A stretch of DNA of 64,000 nt from Morococcus cerebrosus (GTDB lineage: Bacteria > Pseudomonadota > Gammaproteobacteria > Burkholderiales > Neisseriaceae). Under the pieces are notes generated by a model, which was not told where the DNA came from, ran no database searches, and was given only the letters and a program-made list of their open reading frames with translations. A program made the position numbers and the translations under genes. The stretch's first letter is position 1, and the number at the start of each line of letters is the position of its first letter. Shown one piece after another: positions 51,224-61,274 of this stretch. The stretch lies in assembly GCF_022749515.1 (NCBI RefSeq), contig NZ_CP094242.1:1922001-1986000 (forward strand), written 5' to 3'.

Positions 51224-51655
51224 ATGAGCGGCAACGCATGGCTTTTTTGGGCATTGGCTTCCGCAGGTTTCGCTTCGTTGACGGCGATTTTCGCCAAAAT
51301 GGGTTTGCAGGGCATCGATTCAGATTTTGCCACTTTCATCCGCACGCTGGTCATCCTTGCCGCGCTGGTCTTGTTCCTGACCTATACCGGCAAATGGCAG
51401 GGTGTGAACGGGTTTACAGGAAGAAATTGGACTTTCCTGATTCTCTCCGGCCTCGCCACCGGCGCATCTTGGCTCGCCTACTTCAAAGCCCTACAACTGG
51501 GCAACGCTTCGCAAGTCGCCCCCGTCGATAAATTCAGCTTGGTATTGGTTGCGCTGATGGCGGTGGTCTTTTTGGATGAACGCCCCAGCACTCAGGAATG
51601 GATTGGGCTGGGGCTGGTTACGGCGGGCGTATTGACATTGGCTTTGAAACGCTAG
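51224..51655 (+). CDS. Small EamA/DMT-family membrane protein
   Basis: The 143-residue protein has five predicted TM segments and one EamA-type repeat ([58 protein letters not shown]). Typical EamA exporters carry two such repeats, so this half-size member probably acts as a dimer. Substrate unknown. The start at 51224 has an AAAGGAA RBS; an upstream ATG (51146) would add a non-hydrophobic, poorly conserved tail. Confidence 0.85.
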   Translation: MSGNAWLFWALASAGFASLTAIFAKMGLQGIDSDFATFIRTLVILAALVLFLTYTGKWQGVNGFTGRNWTFLILSGLATGASWLAYFKALQLGNASQVAPVDKFSLVLVALMAVVFLDERPSTQEWIGLGLVTAGVLTLALKR

Positions 51656-51658
51656 AAA

Positions 51659-51765
51659 TATAGTGGCTTAACTTTAAACCAGTACGGCGTTGCCTCGCCT
51701 TGCCGTACTATCTGTACTGTCTGCGGCTTCGTCGCCTTGTCCTGATTTAAATTTAATCCACTATA
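51659..51765. repeat. Correia element, short (107 bp) form
   Basis: Left end TATAGTGGCTTAACTTTAAA (one change), right end ...TTAATCCACTATA. It begins 4 bases after the EamA stop codon. Confidence 0.95.
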
Positions 51766-51777
51766 TTTTTCCAATGA

Positions 51778-51824
51778 GAAAGGTCGTCTGAAAACCAAAA
51801 TTCAGGTTTTCAGACGACCTTTTT
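51778..51824. terminator. Inverted DUS pair between the EamA gene and pgmB
   Basis: AAAGGTCGTCTGAAAACC and GGTTTTCAGACGACCTTTTT serve convergent genes. Confidence 0.85.
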
Positions 51825-51853
51825 ACTTCCTTAACAACTTTACCTGACGCGTT

Positions 51854-52519
51854 TTACCTGCCCGACTGTGCCCACACGTTTTGCAGGTAGGCGTAGGTCA
51901 GCTCGGCGGTGCCGGACACCAGCGCGATGTCGCTGCCCAAGTCTTCGGCTTTGCCCACGCCGATGGGCAAGGCGCCGGAAGCTTTGATGGCGGCGACACC
52001 TGCGGCGGCGTCTTCGATGCCGATGCAGTGGCGGATGTCCGCGCCCACGCCCTCGGCGGCGGCGAGGAAGATGTCGGGGGCGGGTTTGGAATGCGCGACG
52101 GCGGCAGGGTCGGCGACGGCGTCGAAGAAGTGGGTCAGCCCCATGCGTTCCAGCAGGAACGGACCGTTTTTACTGGCGGACGCAAGGGCGATTTTTTTGC
52201 CGTTTGCCCTCAATGCTTCCAGCAGGGGCAAAATGCCGGGATACACGTCTTCGGGTTTGACCGCCTGAATCATTTCGACGTAGTTGTCGTTTTTGCGGCG
52301 GGTCAGTTCGGCGAACTCGGCTTCGCTGACGGTTTTGCCGCCGTGCGCGAGGATGCGTTTGAGCGAATCGTCGCGCGACACGCCTTTGAGCTGCTCGTTA
52401 AACTTGCGGTCGATGCTGATGCCCAGTTCTTCGGCAAGCTTTTTCCATGCGCGGTAGTGGTATTCGGCGGTATCGGTGATGACGCCGTCGAGGTCAAAGA
52501 GGACTGCGGTAAAAGTCAT
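51854..52519 (-). CDS. pgmB: Beta-phosphoglucomutase
   Basis: The 221-residue HAD-type mutase has [20 protein letters not shown] (nucleophile Asp8, acid Asp10), cap-domain [29 protein letters not shown], and the Lys in [13 protein letters not shown]. It converts beta-glucose 1-phosphate, released from maltose by the phosphorylase, into glucose 6-phosphate. RBS AAGGAGGG. It starts 12 bases after the mapA stop, in one operon. Confidence 0.95.
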   Translation of the reverse strand: MTFTAVLFDLDGVITDTAEYHYRAWKKLAEELGISIDRKFNEQLKGVSRDDSLKRILAHGGKTVSEAEFAELTRRKNDNYVEMIQAVKPEDVYPGILPLLEALRANGKKIALASASKNGPFLLERMGLTHFFDAVADPAAVAHSKPAPDIFLAAAEGVGADIRHCIGIEDAAAGVAAIKASGALPIGVGKAEDLGSDIALVSGTAELTYAYLQNVWAQSGR

Positions 52520-52531
52520 TTTGCGCCCTCC

Positions 52532-54790
52532 TTATTTTTCCAACGCGACGGTGTGGCTGCCGTTGAGCGTGATGTCTTTGCCGTACACCTGCAATTCGAG
52601 CGGTTCGCCTTTGAGCAGGGTGAAGACCACGTTTTCTTTACCGACGGCGACTTTAATCAGACGGCCTCGGTAGTTGATGTGGAAGGCGTAGCCTGTCCAC
52701 GCACTCGGCAGGAACGGGGCGAAGCTGAGTTTGCCGCCCCAAGTTTTCATTTGGGCGAAACCTTGGACGATGGCGAGCCACGAGCCGGTCATGGAAGTAA
52801 TGTGCAGGCCGTCTTCGGTGTCGTTGTTGTAGTTGTCCAAGTCCAGGCGGGCGGTGCGCTGGTACATTTCCACGGCTTTTTCTTCTTTGCCCAGTTCGGC
52901 GGCAAGGATGGCGTGGATACAAGGCGACAGCGAGCTTTCATGCACGGTCATCGGTTCGTAGAAGTCGAAGTTGCGGCGTTTTTCGTCGATATTGAAACGG
53001 TCGCCGAAGAAATAGATGCCTTGCAATACGTCCGCCTGTTTGATGAAGGGCGAACGCAGGATTTTGTCCCACGACCATTTCTGGTTGAGCGGCAAATCGT
53101 CGGGCGAAAGCGCGGACACGGGGCGGATGTCTTTGTCGAGGAAGCCGTCGTGCTGCACGAATACGCCGAGTTCTCCGTCATGCGGACGGTACATATTCGC
53201 ACTGATGTCCGCCCATTTTTCCAGCTCGGCGGCACTCACGTTCAAATCCGGACGCGGGTATTTCGCCAAGGCTTCGCGGGTGTAGTCCAATACCCATGCG
53301 GCGAGGGTGTTGGTGTACCAGTTGTTGTTGATGTTGTTTTCGTATTCGTTCGGGCCGGTTACGCCGTGAATCATGTATTTGCCGTTGCGTTTGGAGAAGT
53401 GGACGCGGTCCGCCCAGAAGCGGGACACTTCGACCAAGACTTCCAAACCTTCTTTGGCAAGATAGCTTTCGTCGCCGGTGTAGTTGGTGTAGTTGTAGAT
53501 GGCGTAAGGAATCGCACCGTTGCGGTGGATTTCCTCGAAGGTGATTTCCCATTCGTTGTGGCACTCGATGCCCGTAAACGTTACCATCGGATAGAGTGCA
53601 CCCGCCAAGCCCTGTTCGCGCGCGTTGTGCTGCGCCTGCGGCAGTTGGTTGCGGCGGTATTGCAGCAGGTTGCGGGTAACTTCCGGTTCCGCCAGTGCGA
53701 GGTAGAGCGGCACGGCGTAGGCTTCGGTGTCCCAATAGGTCGCGCCGCCGTATTTTTCGCCGGTAAAGCCTTTGGGGCCGATGTTCAGGCGTGCGTCTTC
53801 GCCGTAGTAGGTGGAGAACAGTTGGAACAGGTTGAAGCGGATGCCTTGTTGCGCTTCGTCGCTGCCTTCGATGACCACGTCGGCGATTTCCCAACGGTGC
53901 AGCCAGCCTGCTTTGTGCGCCTCCAGCAAGGTTTCAAACGCAACGCCTGCGATTTTTTCCGACAAGGCGCGGCCTGCGGCTTTCACCGCTTCCAAGCCCT
54001 GATAATCGCGACTGGTGGTAACAATCACGCGTTTTTCAAAGGTTTCGGGCGTACTGCCGACTTCGGCTTCGAAAGAGTTGGAGACCTGCCAGTCGGTTTG
54101 GCTGCCGCCGAGGGCTTTGAAGCTGCCGGCGAAGGTTTGCTCGGCGTTGACGATGAATTGTTCCACGCCGAAGGGATTGGCGACGGTTTGGGTGGCAATG
54201 TAGGAGCGGTCGTCTGAAACGCCTTTGTCCAATACCTGCCAGAATTTTTCTTCGTAGTTGGAATCTTCGTTTTTCACATCGGCGTCGATGATGGAATCAA
54301 TGCGGACTTGGTGGGTTTTGCCGTCAACGGACACAGCTTCCCAGCGGATAACCGCCAGCTCTTTTTGCGCGACGGACAGGAATTTGCACACATCGAAACG
54401 CACGCCGAATACGGTGAACGAGCGGCGCAACACGCCGTGCTGCATATCGAGTTCGACGGAGAAGCCGGCAACGTCGTTTTTCGCCAAATCCACTTCCTGC
54501 CCGTCGACAAAGATTTTGACTTTGCTGAAATTGAGCGCGTTGATGGCTTTGCCGAAATATTTGGGGTAGCCGTTTTTCCACCAGCCGACGCGGGTTTTGT
54601 CGGGGAACCACACGCCGGCGATGTAGGTGCCCAAGTGGCTGTCGGCAGAATAGGTTTCCTCAAAGCTGCCGCGCATACCCATATAGCCGTTGCCCAAGCT
54701 GGTCAGGCTCTCTTGCAGCCGTTTGTGTTCTTTTTCCAGTTTTGCCGAACGCAGCGTCCAAGGGCTGACTTCCATGATTCTTGTATACAT
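52532..54790 (-). CDS. mapA: Maltose phosphorylase (GH65)
   Basis: The 752-residue GH65 enzyme splits maltose with phosphate into glucose and beta-glucose 1-phosphate. It has the N-terminal beta-sandwich ([20 protein letters not shown]), the (alpha/alpha)6 core with [14 protein letters not shown], and the catalytic acid Glu in [34 protein letters not shown], the phosphate-binding end region ([19 protein letters not shown]) and a small C-terminal beta domain follow. RBS AGGAGC, 7 bases before the ATG. It is the middle gene of transporter-mapA-pgmB. Confidence 0.95.
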   Translation of the reverse strand: MYTRIMEVSPWTLRSAKLEKEHKRLQESLTSLGNGYMGMRGSFEETYSADSHLGTYIAGVWFPDKTRVGWWKNGYPKYFGKAINALNFSKVKIFVDGQEVDLAKNDVAGFSVELDMQHGVLRRSFTVFGVRFDVCKFLSVAQKELAVIRWEAVSVDGKTHQVRIDSIIDADVKNEDSNYEEKFWQVLDKGVSDDRSYIATQTVANPFGVEQFIVNAEQTFAGSFKALGGSQTDWQVSNSFEAEVGSTPETFEKRVIVTTSRDYQGLEAVKAAGRALSEKIAGVAFETLLEAHKAGWLHRWEIADVVIEGSDEAQQGIRFNLFQLFSTYYGEDARLNIGPKGFTGEKYGGATYWDTEAYAVPLYLALAEPEVTRNLLQYRRNQLPQAQHNAREQGLAGALYPMVTFTGIECHNEWEITFEEIHRNGAIPYAIYNYTNYTGDESYLAKEGLEVLVEVSRFWADRVHFSKRNGKYMIHGVTGPNEYENNINNNWYTNTLAAWVLDYTREALAKYPRPDLNVSAAELEKWADISANMYRPHDGELGVFVQHDGFLDKDIRPVSALSPDDLPLNQKWSWDKILRSPFIKQADVLQGIYFFGDRFNIDEKRRNFDFYEPMTVHESSLSPCIHAILAAELGKEEKAVEMYQRTARLDLDNYNNDTEDGLHITSMTGSWLAIVQGFAQMKTWGGKLSFAPFLPSAWTGYAFHINYRGRLIKVAVGKENVVFTLLKGEPLELQVYGKDITLNGSHTVALEK

Positions 54791-54912
54791 CGTAAAGCTC
54801 CTGTTTTGATGGTTTTATGGCAAACCGTTTTGAAATACGGTTCGTCTTACTTAAATCAAATAAAGCGTCGGCAGAAGTTTCAGACGACCCTCCTGCCGAT
54901 AAATGAAGAAAA

Positions 54913-56265
54913 TTATGCGCCGCCGTGTGTTTCTTTAATCAGGAACACGGAAAACGCGCCCAGCAGCAGGACGACGCCCCCTACCAAGAACATATTGGCC
55001 TGCAAACCGCCCATCATCGGGAACAACATGAAGCTCAACAGCGAAGCAACAATCTGAGGCATACAGATGGAGCCATTGAACAAGCCCAAATAAGTGCCCA
55101 TATGCTTGCCCGACAAGGCGTTGGTTACAATCGTCAGCGGATAAGTGATGATGCCCGCCCAAGCAATACCGATTAAGATGTAAGACAACACCAGCGCGTA
55201 TTGGTTGCTGATGAAGAATACGGAGAAAAAGCCGAGCGCGCCCAAAGCCAGGCAGCTGAAATAACCCGCCTTAAGGTATCGATTGGGGATTTTCGCCAAT
55301 ACAAACGAACAAATCACCGCCGCAACCGACTGCACCGCCGCCAATACACCGTACCAGTTGCCCGCTTCCTGATAGCCTACGGAAGACGCATCGGTCGTGT
55401 GCCAGACGTTTTCCGCAATCGCGCCAGCGGAATAAGTCCACATATATTGGAAAGCGAACCAGCAGAAAAACTGCACCAGAGTGACCGTCCAAAACGCTTT
55501 AGGCGCGGTTTTCAAGAGTTCGAACCAGTTGGCTTTTTCCTGATTTGCCGCCACATCGATGCCGTGATAGCGGGCGTAGGTTTCCGGGTCGTATTCCTTC
55601 ACTTTGAAAATCGTGAACGCGCTGGTAATCACCAACAACGCCGCGCCCACATAAAACGCCACGACCACGGTCTGCGGTACGACGCCTTTCTCGGCAGTAT
55701 TCGCCAAACCGATATACGCAAACACAAACGGCAGAATCGCCGCCACAACCGCGCCCGTATTCGCCAAGAAGCTCTGAATCCCGTAGGCGTAGCTTTTTTG
55801 CTCCTCATTGACCATGTCGCCGACCATCATTTTAAACGGCTGCATCGCCATATTCGACGACACGTCCAACAGCGCAATCATCAGCGCGCCGAACGACAAA
55901 GCCGCCAGCGACGCATAACCGAAACCGAAGCTGCCCGAGTTCGGCATCAGAATCATCACAATGACCGCAATCAGCGTGCCGTAAAGCAGATACGGTAGAC
56001 GGCGGCCGCCCAAGCGCGGGTTCCATGTGCGGTCGGAGTAATAACCGACAATCGGCTGCACCAGCATCCCCGCCAACGGCGGCAGGATAAAGAACCAGCC
56101 GAGGCTGTGCGGGTCGGCGCCGAGCGTCTGGAAGATGCGGCTCATCTGCGAGCTTTGCAGGGTAAAGGCCGTCTGAACGCCGAGAAAACCGAAACTGAGC
56201 ATCCAAATCGTGCTTTTCGGCAGCGAGGGCAAGCCCTGCCGCGTAGGTTGCGTATTGTCCGACAT
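54913..56265 (-). CDS. MFS sugar (maltose) transporter
   Basis: The 450-residue 12-TM protein is of the GPH/SUC-like major-facilitator group: FGFLGVQTAFTLQSSQMSRI, QPIVGYYSDRTWNPRLGGRR (the loop 2-3 motif), ANTGAVVAAILPFVFAY, and GIAWAGIITYPLTIV. Its place at the head of the mapA-pgmB operon indicates maltose uptake by proton symport. The start at 56265 (MSDNTQPTRQ) is chosen by its AAAGGAC RBS; an upstream frame is open for 15 more codons. A DUS lies in the gap before mapA. Confidence 0.88.
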   Translation of the reverse strand: MSDNTQPTRQGLPSLPKSTIWMLSFGFLGVQTAFTLQSSQMSRIFQTLGADPHSLGWFFILPPLAGMLVQPIVGYYSDRTWNPRLGGRRLPYLLYGTLIAVIVMILMPNSGSFGFGYASLAALSFGALMIALLDVSSNMAMQPFKMMVGDMVNEEQKSYAYGIQSFLANTGAVVAAILPFVFAYIGLANTAEKGVVPQTVVVAFYVGAALLVITSAFTIFKVKEYDPETYARYHGIDVAANQEKANWFELLKTAPKAFWTVTLVQFFCWFAFQYMWTYSAGAIAENVWHTTDASSVGYQEAGNWYGVLAAVQSVAAVICSFVLAKIPNRYLKAGYFSCLALGALGFFSVFFISNQYALVLSYILIGIAWAGIITYPLTIVTNALSGKHMGTYLGLFNGSICMPQIVASLLSFMLFPMMGGLQANMFLVGGVVLLLGAFSVFLIKETHGGA

Positions 56266-56814
56266 GAGGTAGTCCTTTCGTTTTTTTTGTAAAGAAAGCA
56301 ATAAAACCATTTAAGCATTGACCCAAACCAGCCCTATTCGTTCATTTATCTTTACAATCGGGCGTTCGAAAAATTAAGGAAGGGGTCGTCTGAAAGCGTA
56401 GTTCTGATAAGCACGGGAAAGCGTCATGTTGCCCGTACGCAAAATTTCCCCATTCTATCCACGACGGCGGCAAACAGACAACCGTTGCACGTCCCAAACC
56501 TGTCTTACATCAAACATAACAGCAAACTTTCTTTTCCCCTATTTACAGAATACATTCCCTGCCTTTTGCCCGAAAAAGAGAAAAATCCCCACAGACAGTT
56601 TTCAGACGACCTTTTTCAATTCACCGTTTAAAATAGTAAACCGCCCTAAAACAGGGTAAAATACGCTCCGTTTCCAACACGACGCCTGAATCAGCAGGCT
56701 TTTATTATGGACCTTCCCAGTTCGTTTTTACTGAACTTCCCTTCCGGTTTATCCCGAAATACACGATAACCATCCCGCCGAAATGCCCTCCCGCATCCGG
56801 CGGGCGGAGCATTT
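56266..56814. other. Long divergent intergenic region and mgtE leader
   Basis: 550 bases separate the divergent maltose operon and mgtE. Two single DUS occur (near 56386 and 56602). Close to mgtE are a small GC hairpin with T-run (GCCTG-AATCAG-CAGGC-TTTTATT, 56684-56706) and a second stem (CCCGC-ATCCG-GCGGG, 56790-56804) that abuts the mgtE RBS. No gene was seen. Confidence 0.55.
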
Positions 56815-58269
56815 ATGAGCATCGAACAAACCCCTCCGAACCTTGAAAACGACGGTATCGAAAGCGACGTAGAGCGCGTTTCCGCCGATTTCGACCGTAT
56901 CCACGCGCTGTGCGAAATCCTCTCGCCCGCCTTCCCGCAGATTGAGGAAGGCGTGCCGATTGAGGACGAGGCGTTGCGCGACAAATTTACCGAGCTGACC
57001 GTCCTTTTGAACGAGCTGCACCCTGCCGACGTGGCGGCGGTGTTGGAATCGTTGCCGCCGCGCGAGCGTAATATCGTCTGGCTTCTGGTTACGCCTGAAG
57101 ACGACGGCGAAGTGTTGCTGGAAGTCTCCGACGCGGTGCGCGAAACGCTGATCGAGTCGATGGACAAAGACGAGCTGTTGGCGGCAGTCGATGACTTGGA
57201 CGCGGACGAACTGGCGGAGCTGGCGGGCGATTTGCCGCACCAAGTGGTCTATGAAGCCTTGCAGACGCGCGATGAGGAAGAGCGCGCCCAAGTCAAGGCG
57301 GCGATGTCGTATGAAGACAACCAAGTCGGTGCGATTATGGACTTCGAGTTGGTCAGTATCCGCGCCGACGTTGCCTGCGAAGTGGTGCTGCGTTACCTGC
57401 GCCGCTTCGAGAGCCTGCCCGATCATACCGACAAGATTTTCGTGGTCGATGAGAACGACATCCTGCAAGGCGTGTTGCCCATTCGTAAACTTTTGGTTGC
57501 CGATCCTGAAGACTTGGTGGCGGATGTGATGGCGACCGAAGTCGTGCGCTTCCGTCCTGAAGACGACGTGGAAGAGGCGGCGCAGGCGTTCGAACGTTAT
57601 GACTTGGTTACCGCGCCCGTGGTCGATGAAAACAAAAAGCTCATCGGCAGGATTACCATCGACGAGATGGTGGACGTTATCCGTGAAGAATCGGAAGCGG
57701 ACATGTTGAATATGGCGGGTTTGCAGGAAGAGGAAGATTTGTTTGCGCCTGTGTGGGATTCGGTGAAAAACCGCTGGATGTGGCTTGCCGTCAACCTCTG
57801 CACCGCCTTTCTCGCCAGCCGCGTTATCGGCGCGTTTGAAGGCAGTATCGAGAAAATCGTCGCACTCGCCGCGCTGATGCCCATCGTCGCCGGTATCGGC
57901 GGCAACTCCGGCAACCAAACCATCACCATGATTGTCCGCGCGATGGCGATGGGGCAGTTGACGGGAATGCAGGCGGGACGCTTGTTGAAAAAAGAAGTCG
58001 GCGTCGCTCTGGTCAACGGCATCATCTGGGGAACGGTCATGGGCGTGGTGTCATGGCTGCTGTACGGCAGCATCGGCATCGGCTTGGTGATGGTCGCCGC
58101 GATGACACTGAACCTCTTGCTCGCCGCCTCGGTCGGCGTACTCATCCCAGTCATCATGGATAAATTCGGACGCGACCCTGCCTTGGGCAGCTCGGTACTG
58201 ATTACGGCGGTAACGGATTCCGGCGGTTTTCTGATTTTCTTGGGGCTGGCAACGATGTTTTTGCTGTGA
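56815..58269 (+). CDS. mgtE: Magnesium transporter MgtE
   Basis: The 484-residue protein is an Mg channel/transporter gated by intracellular Mg. It has the N-terminal superhelical domain (LLNELHPADVAAVLESLPPRE), two CBS domains (about 155-285; VFVVDENDILQGVLPIRKLL and LVTAPVVDENKKLIGRITIDEM), the plug helix, and five TM helices with ALMPIVAGIGGNSGNQ and LGSSVLITAVTDSGGFLIFLG forming the pore. Length is slightly above the usual 450. The RBS (CGGAG) directly follows a GC-rich hairpin. Its stop is followed at once by a DUS. Confidence 0.94.
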   Translation: MSIEQTPPNLENDGIESDVERVSADFDRIHALCEILSPAFPQIEEGVPIEDEALRDKFTELTVLLNELHPADVAAVLESLPPRERNIVWLLVTPEDDGEVLLEVSDAVRETLIESMDKDELLAAVDDLDADELAELAGDLPHQVVYEALQTRDEEERAQVKAAMSYEDNQVGAIMDFELVSIRADVACEVVLRYLRRFESLPDHTDKIFVVDENDILQGVLPIRKLLVADPEDLVADVMATEVVRFRPEDDVEEAAQAFERYDLVTAPVVDENKKLIGRITIDEMVDVIREESEADMLNMAGLQEEEDLFAPVWDSVKNRWMWLAVNLCTAFLASRVIGAFEGSIEKIVALAALMPIVAGIGGNSGNQTITMIVRAMAMGQLTGMQAGRLLKKEVGVALVNGIIWGTVMGVVSWLLYGSIGIGLVMVAAMTLNLLLAASVGVLIPVIMDKFGRDPALGSSVLITAVTDSGGFLIFLGLATMFLL

Positions 58270-58297
58270 GGTCGTCTGAAAAGCGGACGGGAAAGAT

Positions 58298-58347
58298 AAA
58301 AGGTCGTCTGAAACCCATGTGATTACGGGTTTCAGACGACCTTTTTA
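58298..58347 (+). terminator. Inverted DUS pair, terminator of mgtE
   Basis: AAAAGGTCGTCTGAAACCC and GGGTTTCAGACGACCTTTTT follow a lone DUS at the stop codon. Confidence 0.85.
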
Positions 58348-58471
58348 ACTTTTATGGTGGATGAGCGTGAATTGAAAATAAACAAAAAACTTCCCCATTA
58401 ATACAAAAAACTTCCTTGACAGGTAAATTCGGCGGGGTGGCGGGTAGAGCACTGCGATACCTGCCGCGGAT

Positions 58472-58565
58472 CGTAGCGTGGGCTTTGCCCATGAAATCGA
58501 TGGCTTGGTTTCCGAGTCGGGCGATAAATAGTATTGTTTTTTTCGTGGGCGAAGCCCACGCTACG
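58472..58565. repeat. Inverted pair of a dispersed GGGCGAAGCCCACGCTACG repeat
   Basis: CGTAGCGTGGGCTTTGCCCA (58472-58491) is inverted as TGGGCGAAGCCCACGCTACG (58546-58565), 19 of 20 bases matching. Another copy lies at 61153-61171. The stretch between holds no gene. Confidence 0.75.
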
Positions 58566-58578
58566 GCTGGGTGTGGAT

Positions 58579-58622
58579 AGGTCGTCTGAAACCCTATCTT
58601 TAAGTATTTCAGACGACCTTTT
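58579..58622 (-). terminator. Inverted DUS pair downstream of ppk
   Basis: AGGTCGTCTGAAA and TTTCAGACGACCT flank 18 bases. The ppk stop is about 115 bases away. Confidence 0.6.
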
Positions 58623-58737
58623 ATAGTGTATGAACCTAAAAATCACCCATTCCGTTATTGCCGTGCAGGCACGGTTCGAATCCTTCTGCCTTCATGAAAT
58701 ATTCAAAGACGGCCTTCATTTTAATACCGCCCTCGCT

Positions 58738-60795
58738 TTATCTGCCGTACATTTCCCACAAGCTTTCTTGCAGGCTGAATGCGGGTTCGCCGTTTTCGGG
58801 GCGGGCGCGGAGGTAGCTGCCGTCGGGCTGCATCAGCCAGGCGCGGGTGTTGTCTTGCAGCGCCATTTCGATGCCTTCGTGGATGACGCGGGCTTTGAGT
58901 TCGGGTGTGAAAATCGGGGTGGCGACTTCGATGCGGCGGAAGAAGTTGCGCCCCATCCAGTCGGCGCTGGAGATGAAGGTGTCGTCCGCGCCGTTGTTGT
59001 GGAAGCAGTACACGCGCGAGTGTTCGAGCTGTCTGCCGATGATGGAGCGGACGCGGATGTTTTCGGACAGGCCTTTGACACCGGGGCGCAGGGTACACAT
59101 GCCGCGCACGATGAGGTCGATTTGCACGCCTGCGCTGCTGGCGCGGTAGAGGGCGTCGATGACGCTCGGCTCGATCAATGAATTCATTTTGGCTCGGATG
59201 CGGGCGGGTTTGCCTGCTTTGGCGTGTTGGATTTCGCGCTCGATGCGGTCGATGACCATTTTGTGCAGGGTGAACGGGCTTTGGTAGAGCTTGTTCAGAC
59301 GACCCGGTTTGCCCAAGCCTGTAATTTCCATAAAGAGGGTGTTCACGTCGGCGGTGATTTGGTCGTCGGCGGTGATGATGCCGAAGTCGGTGTAAATCCG
59401 CGAGGTGCCTTGGTGGTAGTTGCCGGTGCCGAGGTGGGCGTAGCGTTTAAGCGCACCGTTTTCGCGGCGGATGACGAGTGCCATTTTGGCGTGGATTTTG
59501 TAGCCGAATACGCCGTAAACGACGTGTGCGCCTGCGTTTTCAAGCTGTTGCGCCCAGTTGACGTTGTTGGCTTCGTCAAAACGCGCCATGAGTTCGACGA
59601 CGACGGTTACTTGTTTGCCGGCAAGGGCGGCTTTCATCAGGGCGCGGACGAGTTCGGAATTGCTGCCGGTGCGGTAAATGGTCATTTTGACGGCGAGGAC
59701 GGCGGGGTCGGCGGCGGCTTCGCGTATCATGTGGACGACGGGGTCGAAGGACTGATACGGATGGTGCAGCAGGATGGGCGATTGTTTCGCCAGTTTGAAA
59801 ATAGAGCCGTTCTTGCGCAATGCTTTCAGACGACCTGCTCCGCGCGCGGGAAACTTGAGGTCGGGACGGTCAACCAAATCGGGAACGGCATTAAGGCGCA
59901 CGAGGTTGACCGGGCCTTTGACTTGGTAAAGCTCGGCGGGGGTGAGTTTGAACTGGGCGAGCAGGAAGTCGTGGATGTGGGGCGGGCAGGTGTCGGCGAC
60001 TTCGAGGCGCACGCCGTCGCCGTATTCGCGGTCGTGCAATTCGTTTTGAATGGCGGCGCGCAGGTTTTTGAGGTCTTCTTCATCGACGGTCAGGTCGCTG
60101 TCGCGGGTGAGGCGGAACTGGTGGCAGTCTTTGACGGTCATGCCGGGGAAGAGTTTGCCGACGTGGGCGTGCAGGATGGAGGAGAGGAAGACGAAGCCGC
60201 TGCCGCCTTCGCACAATTCTACGGGTAAGGGGACGACGCGCGGCAGGATGCGCGGGGCTTGTACAATCGCCATGCCGGAGGGGCGGCCGAATGCGTCCGT
60301 ACCTTCAAGCTCGACAGCGAAGTTGAGCGATTTGTTTAAGGGGCGCGGGAAGGGGTGCGACGGGTCGAGTCCGATGGGGGTGAGGATGGGCAACAGTTCG
60401 GCGTCAAAATACTGCTCGATCCATTTTTGCTGTCCTTCCGTCCAGTTGCGGCGGCGGTAGAAGTGGATGCCTTGTTTGCTCAATTCGGGCTGCAAAACTT
60501 CGTTGAACAGGCGATATTGTTCCTGTATCAATGCTTGTGCCTCGGCGGAGACGGCGGCAATGGTTTCAGACGGCGTGGTGCCGTTGTCTAGACGCTCGTG
60601 CGGATTCATTTTTTGCGCGCGTTTGAGCCACGCCATGCGTACCTCGAAAAATTCGTCGAGGTTGGAAGATACTATACACAAAAACCGCAGACGTTCCAAA
60701 AGCGGCACGTTTTCATCCTGCGCCTGCGCCAAAACGCGGCGATTGAAAGCGAGCAGGCTCAGTTCGCGGCAAAGGATGCGGTTTTGTTCGGGCAT
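58738..60795 (-). CDS. ppk: Polyphosphate kinase 1
   Basis: Ppk1 makes long-chain inorganic polyphosphate from ATP. The 685-residue protein has the N domain (RELSLLAFNRRVLAQAQD), the H domain, and two phospholipase-D-like C domains. The autophosphorylated His lies in FGYKIHAKMALVIRRENG, and HLGTGNYHQGTSRIYTDFG and SRVYCFHNNGADDTFISSAD follow. Length is normal. RBS AGGAGA. A DUS lies inside the frame near 59830. Confidence 0.95.
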   Translation of the reverse strand: MPEQNRILCRELSLLAFNRRVLAQAQDENVPLLERLRFLCIVSSNLDEFFEVRMAWLKRAQKMNPHERLDNGTTPSETIAAVSAEAQALIQEQYRLFNEVLQPELSKQGIHFYRRRNWTEGQQKWIEQYFDAELLPILTPIGLDPSHPFPRPLNKSLNFAVELEGTDAFGRPSGMAIVQAPRILPRVVPLPVELCEGGSGFVFLSSILHAHVGKLFPGMTVKDCHQFRLTRDSDLTVDEEDLKNLRAAIQNELHDREYGDGVRLEVADTCPPHIHDFLLAQFKLTPAELYQVKGPVNLVRLNAVPDLVDRPDLKFPARGAGRLKALRKNGSIFKLAKQSPILLHHPYQSFDPVVHMIREAAADPAVLAVKMTIYRTGSNSELVRALMKAALAGKQVTVVVELMARFDEANNVNWAQQLENAGAHVVYGVFGYKIHAKMALVIRRENGALKRYAHLGTGNYHQGTSRIYTDFGIITADDQITADVNTLFMEITGLGKPGRLNKLYQSPFTLHKMVIDRIEREIQHAKAGKPARIRAKMNSLIEPSVIDALYRASSAGVQIDLIVRGMCTLRPGVKGLSENIRVRSIIGRQLEHSRVYCFHNNGADDTFISSADWMGRNFFRRIEVATPIFTPELKARVIHEGIEMALQDNTRAWLMQPDGSYLRARPENGEPAFSLQESLWEMYGR

Positions 60796-60943
60796 GGTGT
60801 TCTCCTGAAGCGGGTTGGGCGGATAGTTAATTTGGGAGTATAGCGCGTTTCGGACGGGTGGGGCAGTAGTGCGGGATGGGCGGGCGGTTGGTAGGGCGGG
60901 AGGTCGTCTGAAAAGGTAGATTCACTATAAAAACAAACGCATT
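60796..60943. other. ppk upstream region
   Basis: GC-rich region with one DUS (60900-60911). It presumably holds the ppk promoter. No gene was seen. Confidence 0.5.
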
Positions 60944-61050
60944 TATAGTGGATTAAATTTAAACCAGTACGGCGTTGTCTCGCCTTGCCGTACTATTTGT
61001 ACTGTCTGCGGCTTCGTCGCCTTGTCCTGATTTAAATTTAATCCACTATA
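60944..61050. repeat. Correia element, short (107 bp) form
   Basis: Ends TATAGTGGATTAAATTTAAA and ...TTAATCCACTATA, with the internal block missing. Confidence 0.95.
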
Positions 61051-61081
61051 CAAAAGCAGGGCTAAGATGAAAACCATAAAA

Positions 61082-61134
61082 AGAGTCGTCTGAAAACGAA
61101 TGTGCGAGTTTGCTTTATTGTTTCAGACGACCTT
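61082..61134. other. Imperfect inverted DUS pair
   Basis: AGAGTCGTCTGAAAAC and TTTCAGACGACCTTT are separated by about 22 bases; no gene ends here. Confidence 0.5.
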
Positions 61135-61152
61135 TCCATCAGAGAGATTCGC

Positions 61153-61171
61153 GGGCGAAGCCCACGCTACG
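61153..61171. repeat. Single copy of the GGGCGAAGCCCACGCTACG repeat
   Basis: It is identical over 19 bases to the copy at 58547-58565. It is embedded between two DUS pairs. Confidence 0.75.
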
Positions 61172-61210
61172 GGTTTGTCGCGGTTGAGTTTAAACCGCTT
61201 CAAAATAATA

Positions 61211-61247
61211 TAAGGTCGTCTGAAAACCGTTTTCAGACGACCTTTTC
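61211..61247 (-). terminator. Inverted DUS pair, terminator of fhs
   Basis: AAGGTCGTCTGAAAAC and GTTTTCAGACGACCTTTT form a tight hairpin 28 bases beyond the stop. Confidence 0.85.
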
Positions 61248-61274
61248 GCTGTTTTATTTCACTGTCGATTCAAA

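Noticed and set aside
51881..54217. 778-codon plus-strand open frame
   Set aside because: It lies antisense to pgmB and mapA, both clear families with good RBS; its sequence is Gly/Val/Phe-rich shadow composition, as usual opposite GC-rich genes.
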